The notes below the pieces were generated by a model. That model was not told the DNA's origin and searched no databases. It saw only the letters and a program-made list of their open reading frames with translations. The position numbers and the translations under genes are program-made. Shown piece by piece: positions 27,607 to 36,137 of a DNA stretch of 64,000 nucleotides; position 1 is the first letter of the stretch, and every line of letters begins with the position of its first letter. Source of the stretch: an uncultured Rhodopila sp. (lineage in GTDB: Bacteria; Pseudomonadota; Alphaproteobacteria; Acetobacterales; Acetobacteraceae); contig NZ_CAIWTY010000084.1 in assembly GCF_903915725.1 (NCBI RefSeq), positions 62,001-126,000 of the forward strand, given 5' to 3'.

Positions 27607-30600
27607 TCAAAACGAACCGCGAAAGTAGGACTGTAGCGGCGCAACTTCAAGCGTTCCCGCTTTGAGTGCCGCAATGGCATGGACCGCCGCCCGGGCACCC
27701 GCCAGGGTTGTGTAATGCGGCACGCCATGGGTCAGTGCGCTGCGGCGAATCGCAAAGCTGTCGGCGACTGATTGCGGGGTGGAGGCGGTGTTGATGACAA
27801 GCTGCACCTCGCCCGAGCGGATCGCATCCACGCAATGCGGCCGGCCCTCGAGCACCTTGTTCACCACCGTGACCGGCAGGCCGGCGTCCCTGATCCGGGT
27901 GGCGGTGCCGCGAGTTGCGCGGATCGCGAACCCCATGTCATTCAGCCGGCGGGCCAATGCGACCAGGCCCTTCTTGTCGGCGTCCTTGATCGATAGCAGC
28001 ACCGTGCCGGCCAGCGGCAAAATGACCCCGGCGCCAAGCTGCGCCTTGGCGAAGGCGCGTTCGAAGCTGGAGTCGAGGCCCATGACCTCGCCGGTGGATT
28101 TCATCTCCGGCCCCAGGATGGTGTCCACGTTGGGGAAGCGGGCGAACGGGAAGACGGCTTCCTTGACCGCGACGTGCGGGGCGATCGAGTCGTCGTCCAG
28201 CGTGAAGTCGGTGGCGAGTTTCGCCCCGGCCATCACCCGGGCGCCGACCTTGGCGATGGCGACGCCGGTGGCCTTGGCGACGAACGGGACGGTGCGGGAG
28301 GCGCGCGGGTTCACTTCCAGCACATAGATCGTGTCGTCCTTGATGGCGTATTGCACATTCATCAGCCCGACGACGCCAAGCGCCTTGGCCAGCGCCTCGG
28401 TTTCCGACTTCAGTTCGGTGATCATGGCGGGGGACAGCGAATACGGCGGCAGGGAACAGGCGGAGTCGCCAGAATGGATGCCGGCCTCCTCGATATGCTC
28501 CATCACCCCGGCGACGTAGACGCTTTCGCCGTCGGCGATGCAGTCCACATCGACTTCGATGGCGTCGTTCAGGTAGCGGTCGATCAGCACCGGGTTGTCG
28601 CCGGAGACGATGACCGCCTCGCGCATGTAACGGTGCAGGCCGGTGCGGTCGTAGACGATTTCCATCGCCCGGCCGCCGAGCACGTAGCTGGGGCGGATCA
28701 CCACCGGATAGCCGATGCGTTCGGCGATGGCCTCGGCTTCATCGGCCGAGCGGGCGATGCCGTTGTCGGGCTGGAGCAGGCCGAGGCGTTGCAGCAAATG
28801 CTGGAACCGCTCGCGGTCTTCCGCCAGGTCGATCGCATCCGCGGAAGTGCCGAGGATCGGGATGCCTTCCCGCGCCAGCGCCTGTGACAGCTTCAGCGGG
28901 GTTTGGCCGCCATATTGGACGATGCAGCCGAGGACGGTGCCGTTCTGCTGTTCGCGGCGGATCAGCGCAACGACGTCCTCCTCCGTCAGCGGCTCGAAAT
29001 ACAGCCGATCGGAGGTGTCGTAGTCGGTGCTGACGGTTTCCGGGTTGCAGTTGACCATGATGGTCTCGAAGCCGGCGTCCCGCAGCGCATAGGCGGCGTG
29101 AACGCAGCAATAGTCGAACTCGATGCCCTGGCCGATACGGTTCGGACCGCCGCCCAGGATGATCACCTTGGTCCGATCGGTGGGATCCGCCTCGCAGACC
29201 GGGGTGCCGTAGCCGCCTTCGAAGGTCGAATACATATACGGAGTCTTGGAGGCGAATTCGGCGGCGCAGGTGTCAATGCGCTTGTAGACCGGTGTCACGC
29301 CGAGGGTGGCACGGGCGTGCAGGATGTCCGCCTCGGCCTTGCCGGTGAGTTGCGCCAGGCGTTTGTCGGAGAAGCCGAGCGCTTTCAGGCGGCGCAATGC
29401 CCCGGCCTCGCGCGGCAAGCCGTTCGCCGCGACGTCGCGTTCAGCGATGATGATGCGTTCGAGTTCGCGCAGGAACCACGGGTCGAATTTCGTTGTGTTG
29501 TGGACGTCCTCGATCGTCAGGCCGGCGCGCAACGCCTGCGCGGCGATCAGCAGACGGTCGGGGCGAGGCGTGGACAGCGCGGCGCGGAAGGCGTCGGGGC
29601 CGCCGTCGCCGGGCGGATCGACCGAATCGAGGCCGTTCAGTCCGGTTTCCATGCTGCGCAGTCCCTTTTGCAGGGCTTCGCAGAAGGAACGGCCGATGGC
29701 CATCGCCTCGCCGACGGATTTCATCGACGTGGTCAGCAGCGCGGGCGTGCCGGGGAATTTCTCGAAGGTGAAGCGGGGGATTTTCACCACCACGTAGTCG
29801 ATCGTCGGCTCGAAACTGGCCGGGGTGACCATGGTGATGTCGTTTTTCAGTTCGTCCAAGGTGTAGCCGACCGCGAGCTTGGCGGCGATCTTGGCGATCG
29901 GGAAGCCGGTGGCCTTGGAGGCAAGCGCGGAGGAGCGCGACACGCGCGGATTCATCTCGATGATGACCATGCGGCCGTCTGCGGGGTTCAGCCCGAACTG
30001 CACGTTGGATCCGCCGGTATCGACGCCGATCTTGCGCAGGCAGGCGATCGAGGCGTCGCGCATACGCTGGTATTCTTTGTCGGTGAGCGTCAGGGCGGGC
30101 GCCACGGTGACGGAGTCGCCGGTGTGGATGCCCATCGGATCGACGTTCTCGATCGAGCAGATGATGATGCAGTTGTCGGCGCTGTCGCGGACGACCTCCA
30201 TCTCGTACTCCTTCCAGCCGAGCACGGATTCCTCGATCAGCACTTCGGTGGTGGGCGAGGCTTCCAGGCCGGTGCCGACGATCTGCTCGAATTCCTCCTT
30301 ATTATAAGCGATGCCGCCACCGGTGCCGCCGAGGGTGAAGCTGGGGCGGATGACGGCGGGCAGCCCGGTCATGAGCAGCGCGGCTCGGGCTTCGTCCAGG
30401 CTGTGGGCGATGGCGGAGCGGGGCGATTCAATGCCGATCTCCGACATCGCGTCGCGGAATTTGAGGCGGTCTTCGGCGCGGTCGATGACCTCGGCCTTGG
30501 CGCCGATGAGTTCGACGCCGTGGCGGGCGAGGGCGCCGTTTTCGAACAGCTTCATCGCGGTGTTCAGCGCGGTCTGGCCGCCCATGGTAGGCAGCAGGGC

Positions 30601-30852
30601 GTCCGGCTTTTCCCGGGCGATGATCTTTTCCACCATCTCCGGGGTGATCGGTTCCACGTATGTGGCGTCGGCCAGCCCGGGGTCGGTCATGATGGTGGCG
30701 GGGTTCGAGTTGACCAGGATGACGCGGTAACCCTCGGCGCGGAGGGCTTTGCACGCCTGCGCGCCGGAGTAGTCGAACTCACAGGCCTGGCCGATGACGA
30801 TCGGCCCGGCGCCGATGATCATGATGGATTTTATGTCGGTGCGCTTGGGCAT
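27607..30852 (-). CDS. carB: Carbamoyl-phosphate synthase large subunit
   Basis: CarB makes carbamoyl phosphate from bicarbonate, ATP and ammonia supplied by CarA, feeding pyrimidine and arginine synthesis. It is 1081 residues with the two homologous ATP-grasp halves (first: [19 protein letters not shown]; second: [19 protein letters not shown]) and a C-terminal MGS-like allosteric domain (about 940-1081). Its operon is interrupted: two small genes separate it from carA. Confidence 0.98.
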   Translation of the reverse strand: MPKRTDIKSIMIIGAGPIVIGQACEFDYSGAQACKALRAEGYRVILVNSNPATIMTDPGLADATYVEPITPEMVEKIIAREKPDALLPTMGGQTALNTAMKLFENGALARHGVELIGAKAEVIDRAEDRLKFRDAMSEIGIESPRSAIAHSLDEARAALLMTGLPAVIRPSFTLGGTGGGIAYNKEEFEQIVGTGLEASPTTEVLIEESVLGWKEYEMEVVRDSADNCIIICSIENVDPMGIHTGDSVTVAPALTLTDKEYQRMRDASIACLRKIGVDTGGSNVQFGLNPADGRMVIIEMNPRVSRSSALASKATGFPIAKIAAKLAVGYTLDELKNDITMVTPASFEPTIDYVVVKIPRFTFEKFPGTPALLTTSMKSVGEAMAIGRSFCEALQKGLRSMETGLNGLDSVDPPGDGGPDAFRAALSTPRPDRLLIAAQALRAGLTIEDVHNTTKFDPWFLRELERIIIAERDVAANGLPREAGALRRLKALGFSDKRLAQLTGKAEADILHARATLGVTPVYKRIDTCAAEFASKTPYMYSTFEGGYGTPVCEADPTDRTKVIILGGGPNRIGQGIEFDYCCVHAAYALRDAGFETIMVNCNPETVSTDYDTSDRLYFEPLTEEDVVALIRREQQNGTVLGCIVQYGGQTPLKLSQALAREGIPILGTSADAIDLAEDRERFQHLLQRLGLLQPDNGIARSADEAEAIAERIGYPVVIRPSYVLGGRAMEIVYDRTGLHRYMREAVIVSGDNPVLIDRYLNDAIEVDVDCIADGESVYVAGVMEHIEEAGIHSGDSACSLPPYSLSPAMITELKSETEALAKALGVVGLMNVQYAIKDDTIYVLEVNPRASRTVPFVAKATGVAIAKVGARVMAGAKLATDFTLDDDSIAPHVAVKEAVFPFARFPNVDTILGPEMKSTGEVMGLDSSFERAFAKAQLGAGVILPLAGTVLLSIKDADKKGLVALARRLNDMGFAIRATRGTATRIRDAGLPVTVVNKVLEGRPHCVDAIRSGEVQLVINTASTPQSVADSFAIRRSALTHGVPHYTTLAGARAAVHAIAALKAGTLEVAPLQSYFRGSF

Positions 30853-30970
30853 CAGCGTTCTCTATTTCCAGATAAGGCAGATCGTTGGCCCAGCGCCATG
30901 ACCGCTCACCGGACCGATGAGCGGGCTCACGGCAGGCGCGAAAGTTTGGTGGGGCGGCTAGGTGTCCGAA

Positions 30971-31270
30971 CTAGGCGTTCAATCGCGTGTCCGAGCGGCG
31001 GCGGATCCATTGCCAACTCTTGTCGGGCAGGAAGCCTTCGGACTCGGCGATGTTCGTCTCGACAACAAGTAGGCGGGCATCTTTGGTAAATCGCCGAATG
31101 GCCTTGCTGATGGCGCCGGAATCCGCGTCGCTGACGACAAGGAATACACCGGGGATATGGTTCCACCAGTTCTCGAACAGCGGTGTGGTCTTGATGAACT
31201 CCTTCAGCCCGACGAGGTCGAGCGTCGAATCCAGAAGATCAAACGTGATTAGAAAGGTTCGATTAGCCAT
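30971..31270 (-). CDS. Small Cas2/SinR-like ferredoxin-fold protein
   Basis: It is 99 residues from the ATG at 31270 (MANRTFLITFDLLDST). The order strand-helix-strand-helix with ITFDL at the first strand, FENWWNH..GVFLVVSD, a central helix ISKAIRRF, LLVVETN and the C-terminal GFLPDKSWQWI resembles the short SinR-family/Cas2-like proteins. No CRISPR array or cas gene is in the window. The start overlaps the stop of the upstream 2-TM gene by 8 bases, a tightly coupled pair. The gene is AT-richer than carA and carB around it, a sign of acquisition. Confidence 0.5.
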   Translation of the reverse strand: MANRTFLITFDLLDSTLDLVGLKEFIKTTPLFENWWNHIPGVFLVVSDADSGAISKAIRRFTKDARLLVVETNIAESEGFLPDKSWQWIRRRSDTRLNA

Positions 31271-31670
31271 CGCTCTCACCGTGGTTCAAATCCGTTCGAC
31301 TGTCGCCGGGCCGATCCCCGCCTTTCGATTGTAGCCTGTCGGCGGGATCGAAAACCACATGGCTGATACGTTCGCGCGTTGCGGGGTCCATGTCCTTGTC
31401 GCCGATGATCTGGGCCATGATCATACTTAGTACATGCCGTTCTGAGCGCAACAACTCAGGTTTGAAACAGACGGCATAGCCGACCAAGCCGATCGCGCTG
31501 GCGAAACTGACCGACCCGAGGACGGCCAGCAGCACTTCGAGACTGTCATGTGCGATCAAGCTGCCGCTGAGGCACAGAATGGAAAATAGCAAAAGTATCC
31601 CGAAAATGAATGGGATGGGGTAGGTGACCGTCGCGCTGCGAATGGCTTCCTGGAATATGCGGGCGTCCAT
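31263..31670 (-). CDS. Two-TM membrane protein of unknown function
   Basis: It is 135 residues. Two hydrophobic helices lie at about 18-40 (PFIFGILLLFSILCLSGSLI) and 45-68, followed by KPELLRSERHV and a polar, probably cytoplasmic tail of about 65 residues. The ATG sits one base after the carA stop, so it is co-transcribed with carA. I count 29 G/C in bases 31561-31620, far below the flanking genes. I do not recognise a named family. A small 2-TM partner next to a soluble small protein is the architecture of several two-component toxin or effector systems. Confidence 0.6.
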   Translation of the reverse strand: MDARIFQEAIRSATVTYPIPFIFGILLLFSILCLSGSLIAHDSLEVLLAVLGSVSFASAIGLVGYAVCFKPELLRSERHVLSMIMAQIIGDKDMDPATRERISHVVFDPADRLQSKGGDRPGDSRTDLNHGESDG

Positions 31671-31671
31671 A

Positions 31672-33045
31672 TTAGGCCTGCGCTTCCATCAACCCCACGA
31701 ACCGCCCAAACAGATAATGGCTGTCGCTCGGGCCCGGGCTGGCCTCCGGATGGTACTGCACCGAGAACGCCGCCCGATCGGTCGCTGCGATCCCCTCGTT
31801 CGAGCCGTCGAACAGCGAGACGTGCGTCACCTTCACGCCGTCCGGCAGGGACTTCGCGTCCACCGCGAACCCGTGGTTCTGGCTGGTGATCTCCACCTTC
31901 CCGGTCGCCAGATCCTGCACCGGTTGGTTCGCGCCGCGGTGGCCGCGCTCCATCTTGTAGGTCTTCGCCCCCAGCGCCAGCGCCAGCAACTGGTGGCCGA
32001 GGCAGATCCCGAACACCGGCACCGCCGCGTCCAGCACGCCGCGGATCGCCGGCACCGCATACACGCCCGTCGCCGCCGGGTCGCCCGGCCCGTTCGACAG
32101 GAACACCCCGTCCGGCTTGTGCCGCAGGATGTCCTCGGCCGTCGCGGTCGCCGGCACCACCGTCACCCGGCACCCGGCCGAGGCCAGGCAGCGCAGGATG
32201 TTCCGCTTCGCCCCGTAATCCACGGCCACGACATGATGCTTCGGCGCTGTTTGCCGCCCGGTCCCCTCCGGCCAGGCCCAGGTGGTTTCATCCCAGCCAT
32301 AGGATTGCAGGCAGGTGACGTCCTTCGCCAGGTCCATCCCCTCCAGCCCCGGCCACGCCTCCGCCTGAGCACGCAGTGCCGCCAGGTCGAACCGCCCGTC
32401 CGCCGGGAAAGCCAGCACGCCAGTGGGCGCCCCGCCATCGCGGATGCGCACCGTCAGCGCCCGCGTATCCACCCCGGCAATGCCGGTGACGCCCTGCGAC
32501 CGCAGCCACGCATCCAGGCCCCGGGTGGACCGCCAGTTCGACGCCTCGGTGATGTCCTGCTTGATCACCAGGCCCCGCGCCGCGATGGTCGGGTTCTCGA
32601 TGTCCTCGATATTGGTGCCGACATTGCCGATATGCGGGAAGGTGAACGTAATGATCTGGCCGGCGAAGGACGGGTCGGTCAGGGTTTCCTGATACCCGGT
32701 CATGCTCGTGCTGAAGCACACCTCGCCAATCGGCGCGGTGCAGCCGGAAAAGGCGCCGATGCCGCGGCCCCAGAAGGCAGTGCCATCGGCCAGCACAAGA
32801 CATGCCGTCGCCCCGGCGGGCACGGACTCGGTCGCATTGGACATGGGTGCACTCGCCTGCTCGGTTGGAGTTTGCAAATCGGCCATGCTCAGGCCGGTGG
32901 CCGCGATCACCGCGGGCCAATGGCGGGACGGAATCGCGCCGTTCTGGCGCCACTTGCGCACCGCCTCGGTGCCAACGCCGGTCAGGCGGGCGGCAGCCTC
33001 CGCACCACCCAGGCGTTCTATGATATGATCGATCGGGATCGGCAT
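31672..33045 (-). CDS. carA: Carbamoyl-phosphate synthase small subunit with N-terminal HTH-like domain
   Basis: CarA hydrolyses glutamine and channels ammonia to CarB. The class I amidotransferase domain has the nucleophile in GICLGHQ and the His/Glu pair in YHPEASPGP. The ATG at 33045, with AGGTCA about 6 bases upstream, adds 67 residues before the normal start (MSNATESVPAGATACLVLADG, 32844). They read IIERLGGAEAAARLTGVGTE and AVRKWRQNGAIPSRHWPAV, a Cro/YdaS-like helix-turn-helix of the kind NCBI calls the carph-isopro domain. A weak internal start at 32844 could yield ordinary CarA too. Total length is 457 residues. Confidence 0.93.
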   Translation of the reverse strand: MPIPIDHIIERLGGAEAAARLTGVGTEAVRKWRQNGAIPSRHWPAVIAATGLSMADLQTPTEQASAPMSNATESVPAGATACLVLADGTAFWGRGIGAFSGCTAPIGEVCFSTSMTGYQETLTDPSFAGQIITFTFPHIGNVGTNIEDIENPTIAARGLVIKQDITEASNWRSTRGLDAWLRSQGVTGIAGVDTRALTVRIRDGGAPTGVLAFPADGRFDLAALRAQAEAWPGLEGMDLAKDVTCLQSYGWDETTWAWPEGTGRQTAPKHHVVAVDYGAKRNILRCLASAGCRVTVVPATATAEDILRHKPDGVFLSNGPGDPAATGVYAVPAIRGVLDAAVPVFGICLGHQLLALALGAKTYKMERGHRGANQPVQDLATGKVEITSQNHGFAVDAKSLPDGVKVTHVSLFDGSNEGIAATDRAAFSVQYHPEASPGPSDSHYLFGRFVGLMEAQA

Positions 33046-33065
33046 GGTGACCTGAATATGGGAAA

Positions 33066-33107
33066 AAACTTCCCGCTGCAACCGATCCTCGTGTGAATGG
33101 GAAGTTT
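33066..33107. promoter_or_regulatory. Inverted repeat in carA / GFA divergent promoter region
   Basis: AAACTTCCC (33066-33074) and GGGAAGTTT (33099-33107) form a perfect 9-bp inverted repeat separated by 24 bases. Each arm also sits in a local palindrome (GGGAA-N5-TTCCC and GGAAG-TTT-CTTCC). It lies in the 86 bases between carA and the divergent GFA gene. It is a plausible operator, perhaps for the HTH-like domain on CarA itself. Confidence 0.4.
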
Positions 33108-33131
33108 CTTCCGCACCAGGAGGAACCAAAA

Positions 33132-33602
33132 ATGTACAAGACTCACCCCGTGATGACCGGCGGCTGCCAGTGCGGCGCGGTGCGCTATGCGCTGTTCGAG
33201 GCACCGGAGTCGACGATCTGCCACTGCCGCATGTGCCAGAAAGCCGTCGGCGGCCCGTTCGCCGCGCTGTCGAAAGTGCCGCTGTCGCGCTTCGCCTGGA
33301 CCCGCGGCGAGCCGGCCTCCTTCCGCAGCTCCAGCGCCGCCGAGCGGCATTTCTGCGCCGCCTGCGGCACGCCGCTGACCTTCCGCTACCTCGATGGCGA
33401 AGCGATCGAGGTCACCACCGGCAGCCTCGACACCCCCGCGCTGGCGCCCGCCACCAAGGTCTTCGGCGCGGTCTCGCGCCTGTCGTGGATTGGACTGGTG
33501 GCACCCGGCGCCCTGCCGGAAGTCCCGCCGGACACCGACCGCGACATTGTCAGTCGCCAGCACCCCGATCACGAAACTGCGGACTGGGTGACCCCGGCTT
33601 AA
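33132..33602 (+). CDS. GFA family (Mss4-fold) zinc protein
   Basis: The 156-residue protein begins at the ATG at 33132, with AGGAGGA 8-9 bases upstream. It carries the zinc-binding cysteine sets of the glutathione-dependent formaldehyde-activating family: GGCQCGAVRY, CHCRMCQ and HFCAACGTPL. Members are often annotated as S-(hydroxymethyl)glutathione synthases, but the enzymatic role is disputed for most, so only the fold is asserted. It is divergent from carA. Confidence 0.88.
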   Translation: MYKTHPVMTGGCQCGAVRYALFEAPESTICHCRMCQKAVGGPFAALSKVPLSRFAWTRGEPASFRSSSAAERHFCAACGTPLTFRYLDGEAIEVTTGSLDTPALAPATKVFGAVSRLSWIGLVAPGALPEVPPDTDRDIVSRQHPDHETADWVTPA

Positions 33603-33635
33603 CGTTTCGGTATGCCGGTGCGGCAGCGCTATATT

Positions 33636-33777
33636 ATACCAGTCGCCTCCGCCGTCATGGCGGGCGTAGGCCCGCCATCCACGCCTTCGTTTGCATACGC
33701 TAAAGGCGTGGATGCCGACCTTCGTCGGCATGACGCTATGGCGGAGCCGGAGAGTCGCTGTCATAGCGGACTGGTAT
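33636..33777. mobile_element. MITE-like element bounded by 9-bp inverted repeats
   Basis: ATACCAGTC (33636-33644) and GACTGGTAT (33769-33777) are perfect terminal inverted repeats enclosing 142 bases of imperfect dyad symmetry, with no ORF. The core (33653-33735) is one copy of the dispersed palindromic repeat family. No clear target duplication is visible. No transposase is present in the window. Confidence 0.45.
33653..33735. repeat. Dispersed palindromic repeat, copy A
   Basis: It starts CGTCATGGCGGGCG and ends GGCATGACG, with the inner pair ATCCACGCCTT and AAGGCGTGGAT forming a stem. The same design recurs at 38191, 52021, 52189, 59600 and 63175. It lies between convergently placed or tandem genes and never inside one. 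Confidence 0.75.
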
Positions 33778-33812
33778 GATAAGCCCGCCCCCGCGCAGGA
33801 GCCTTGACCACG

Positions 33813-34271
33813 ATGAGCCTCAGAGAGCAGTTCACCGACCAGTTGAAGACCTCAATGAAAGCCGGTGATGCGCCGCGCACCTCCAGCCTGCGCATGATCC
33901 TGGCCAAACTGAAGGACACCGACATCGCCTCCCGCCCCAAGGGCATCGACAAGGTGCCGGATGAGGAGATCGTGGCGATGCTGCGCGGCATGGTGAAGTC
34001 GCGCCGTGAATCGGTTGAGATGTACACGCAGGGCCACCGCCCCGAACTGGCGGCGAAGGAGGAAGCCGAGATCGCCGTGATCGAAAGCTTCCTGCCATCG
34101 CAGATGGACGCGGCGGCGATGGAGCAGGCGGTCGCCGATGCGGTGGCGGAAACCGGGGCGGCCAGCATCAAGGACATGGGCAAGGTGATGGCAGCGCTGA
34201 AGGCGAAGCATGCCGCGTCGCTGGACATGGCGAAGGCCGGCCCCCTGGTCAAAGCGCGCCTCTCGGCCTGA
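33813..34271 (+). CDS. GatB/YqeY domain protein
   Basis: The 152-residue protein (MSLREQFTDQLKTSMKAGD) corresponds to the stand-alone YqeY fold related to the C-terminal tRNA-binding domain of GatB. Its role is unsettled. Typical blocks are RTSSLRMILAKLKD, RRESVEMYTQGHRPELAAKEEAEI and MGKVMAALKAKHA. The ATG at 33813 is better spaced from AGGAG than a TTG at 33804. It precedes dnaG by 9 bases in the yqeY-dnaG-rpoD order seen in many alphaproteobacteria. Confidence 0.92.
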   Translation: MSLREQFTDQLKTSMKAGDAPRTSSLRMILAKLKDTDIASRPKGIDKVPDEEIVAMLRGMVKSRRESVEMYTQGHRPELAAKEEAEIAVIESFLPSQMDAAAMEQAVADAVAETGAASIKDMGKVMAALKAKHAASLDMAKAGPLVKARLSA

Positions 34272-34280
34272 TCGTCCGCG

Positions 34281-36080
34281 ATGGCTCTGCCCGCCAGTTT
34301 CCTCGAAGAACTTCGCACCCGCACGCCGCTGCCAGCGGTTATCGGGCGGCGGGTGCGGCTGGCGCGGTCGGGCAAGCAGTGGAAGGGCTGCTGCCCGTTC
34401 CACGGCGAGAAAACCCCCAGCTTCTATGTCTATGACGACCACTACCACTGCTTCGGCTGCGGCGCCCATGGCGACGCCATCGGCTTCGTCATGCAGAGCC
34501 AGGGCCTGCAGTTCATGGAGGCGGTCAACCAATTGGCGGCCGAAGCCGGGCTGGAGGTGCCAAAGCCGACCCCGGAAGCGGCGGAGGCGGAAAGGCGGCG
34601 GCTGGACATTCAGGGTGTGCTGCAGGCCGCGCAGGCGCACTACCAGCGCCGGCTGGCGCTGCCGGAGGGCCGGGCGGCGCGAGATTATCTCGCCGGGCGG
34701 GGACTTACCGATGAAACTATCGCCCGCTTCGGCCTGGGCTGGGCGGGTGATCGCGGCGGCCTGACCGCCGATATGGCGCGGCAGGGGATCGAACCCGATC
34801 AACTGAGCGAAGCGGGGTTAATTCGGCGCGACGAGGAAACCGGTCGCACCTTCGAACTGTTTTCCCACCGCGTGATGTTCCCGATCTTTGATCGCAGGGG
34901 TGTGATCATCAGCTTCGGCGGCCGGATTCTTGGTTCCGGGCAGCCGAAATACGTCAACGGCCCGGAAACCGCGGTGTTTTCCAAGCGCCGCAACCTCTAC
35001 GGCCTGAATCTGGCGCGCGAGGGCGTGCGCAACGGCGCCACGCTGATTGTGGTTGAAGGGTACATGGACGTCATTGCCGCAGCCCAAGCCCGGTTTGCCG
35101 GCGCCGTCGCTCCGCTCGGCACCGCGCTGACACAAGACCAGTTGGACGAACTCTGGCGCGTCTCGCCCTGCCCGGTGCTGTGTTTCGACGGCGATGCGGC
35201 GGGAGCCAAGGCGGCGGCGCGGGCGATGGAGCTGGCGCTGCCGATGCTGACGCCGGAGCGGTCACTCAAATTCTGCACCCTGCCCGCCGGCGACGATCCG
35301 GACAGCCTGGTGCGCAAGGGCGGCGCCTCGGCGTTTCAGGCGGTGCTGGATATCGCCCGCCCACCGGCCGAGGCGCTGTACGACATGGTGCGTGGCGAGG
35401 CAGGCGATACGACGCCGGAGCAGCGCGCCGCCTTCCGCTCTCGCCTGATCGAGGCGTGCGCGCGGATCACCGACAAGTCGCTGGCGGGGGAATACCGCAG
35501 TGCGCTGCTGGATCGCTTTTTCGCCAGCCGGGCACGTCCGGGGCGGCGGGGGCCGGTTCCAGCCCCTGCCCTGCGGGCACCTCGCGCGCATTTGCATCAG
35601 GACGGCACCGCATCGGAACGCACACGTATTCTTACCGCGATCCTGCTGCGGCACCCGTTTTTGTTGAATGAGGTGTTCCAGGCGTATAACGCCCTGCCGC
35701 TCGATGGGCCCCTGACGCGTCTCCGAACTGCAATGGATTCATGGTCTCAAAACTCGGAAACCCTTGACTCTGCTGGTCTGATGGACCACCTCACGAAATC
35801 TGGATTAGAATCTGAAATTCAGCACGTTTTGGCGGAGGCCACGATGCCTCTTCCGGCGTGCGCGAGCTCGGAGGCTATGCCAGCCGAAGCGGAGGCGGGA
35901 TGGTGGCATATATTTGGCTTCCTCAACGTCGAGCATTTGCGCGAAGAAGTGGTTTTGGCCCGGGCGGACGCCGACAGAAACCTGACCGCCGACACCGAGC
36001 GCCGGCTGCGCGCACTGGTGGAAGCGTTCAATAAGGTGCGAAGCGGCGAACCCGACGGTGTGGGTCTTGTGGATGCGTAA
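34281..36080 (+). CDS. dnaG: DNA primase
   Basis: DnaG synthesises RNA primers for replication. It is 599 residues: an N-terminal CHC2 zinc ribbon (Cys38, His41, Cys57, Cys60 in CPFH and CFGC), a TOPRIM core (VVEGYMDVIAA and FDGDAAGAKAA), and a DnaB-interacting C-terminal domain. Bases 35761-35820 within the C-terminal part are only 28/60 G+C, an unusual patch. The frame is intact and the protein is full length. Confidence 0.96.
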   Translation: MALPASFLEELRTRTPLPAVIGRRVRLARSGKQWKGCCPFHGEKTPSFYVYDDHYHCFGCGAHGDAIGFVMQSQGLQFMEAVNQLAAEAGLEVPKPTPEAAEAERRRLDIQGVLQAAQAHYQRRLALPEGRAARDYLAGRGLTDETIARFGLGWAGDRGGLTADMARQGIEPDQLSEAGLIRRDEETGRTFELFSHRVMFPIFDRRGVIISFGGRILGSGQPKYVNGPETAVFSKRRNLYGLNLAREGVRNGATLIVVEGYMDVIAAAQARFAGAVAPLGTALTQDQLDELWRVSPCPVLCFDGDAAGAKAAARAMELALPMLTPERSLKFCTLPAGDDPDSLVRKGGASAFQAVLDIARPPAEALYDMVRGEAGDTTPEQRAAFRSRLIEACARITDKSLAGEYRSALLDRFFASRARPGRRGPVPAPALRAPRAHLHQDGTASERTRILTAILLRHPFLLNEVFQAYNALPLDGPLTRLRTAMDSWSQNSETLDSAGLMDHLTKSGLESEIQHVLAEATMPLPACASSEAMPAEAEAGWWHIFGFLNVEHLREEVVLARADADRNLTADTERRLRALVEAFNKVRSGEPDGVGLVDA

Positions 36081-36137
36081 TTATAGAGGGGTCCCGGTGA
36101 TTGCCAACCGCGACCCGTCCGACGAAGGAGTGCCCTG

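Noticed and set aside
28903-31089. A 728-codon open frame opposite carB
   Set aside because: It is the mirror frame of carB. Its composition (Gly/Asp/Val/His) is a known artefact in high-GC genomes.
30971-31270. CRISPR-Cas locus suggested by the Cas2-like protein
   Set aside because: No cas1 or other cas gene and no repeat-spacer array are present. The palindromic repeats in the window are not regularly spaced.
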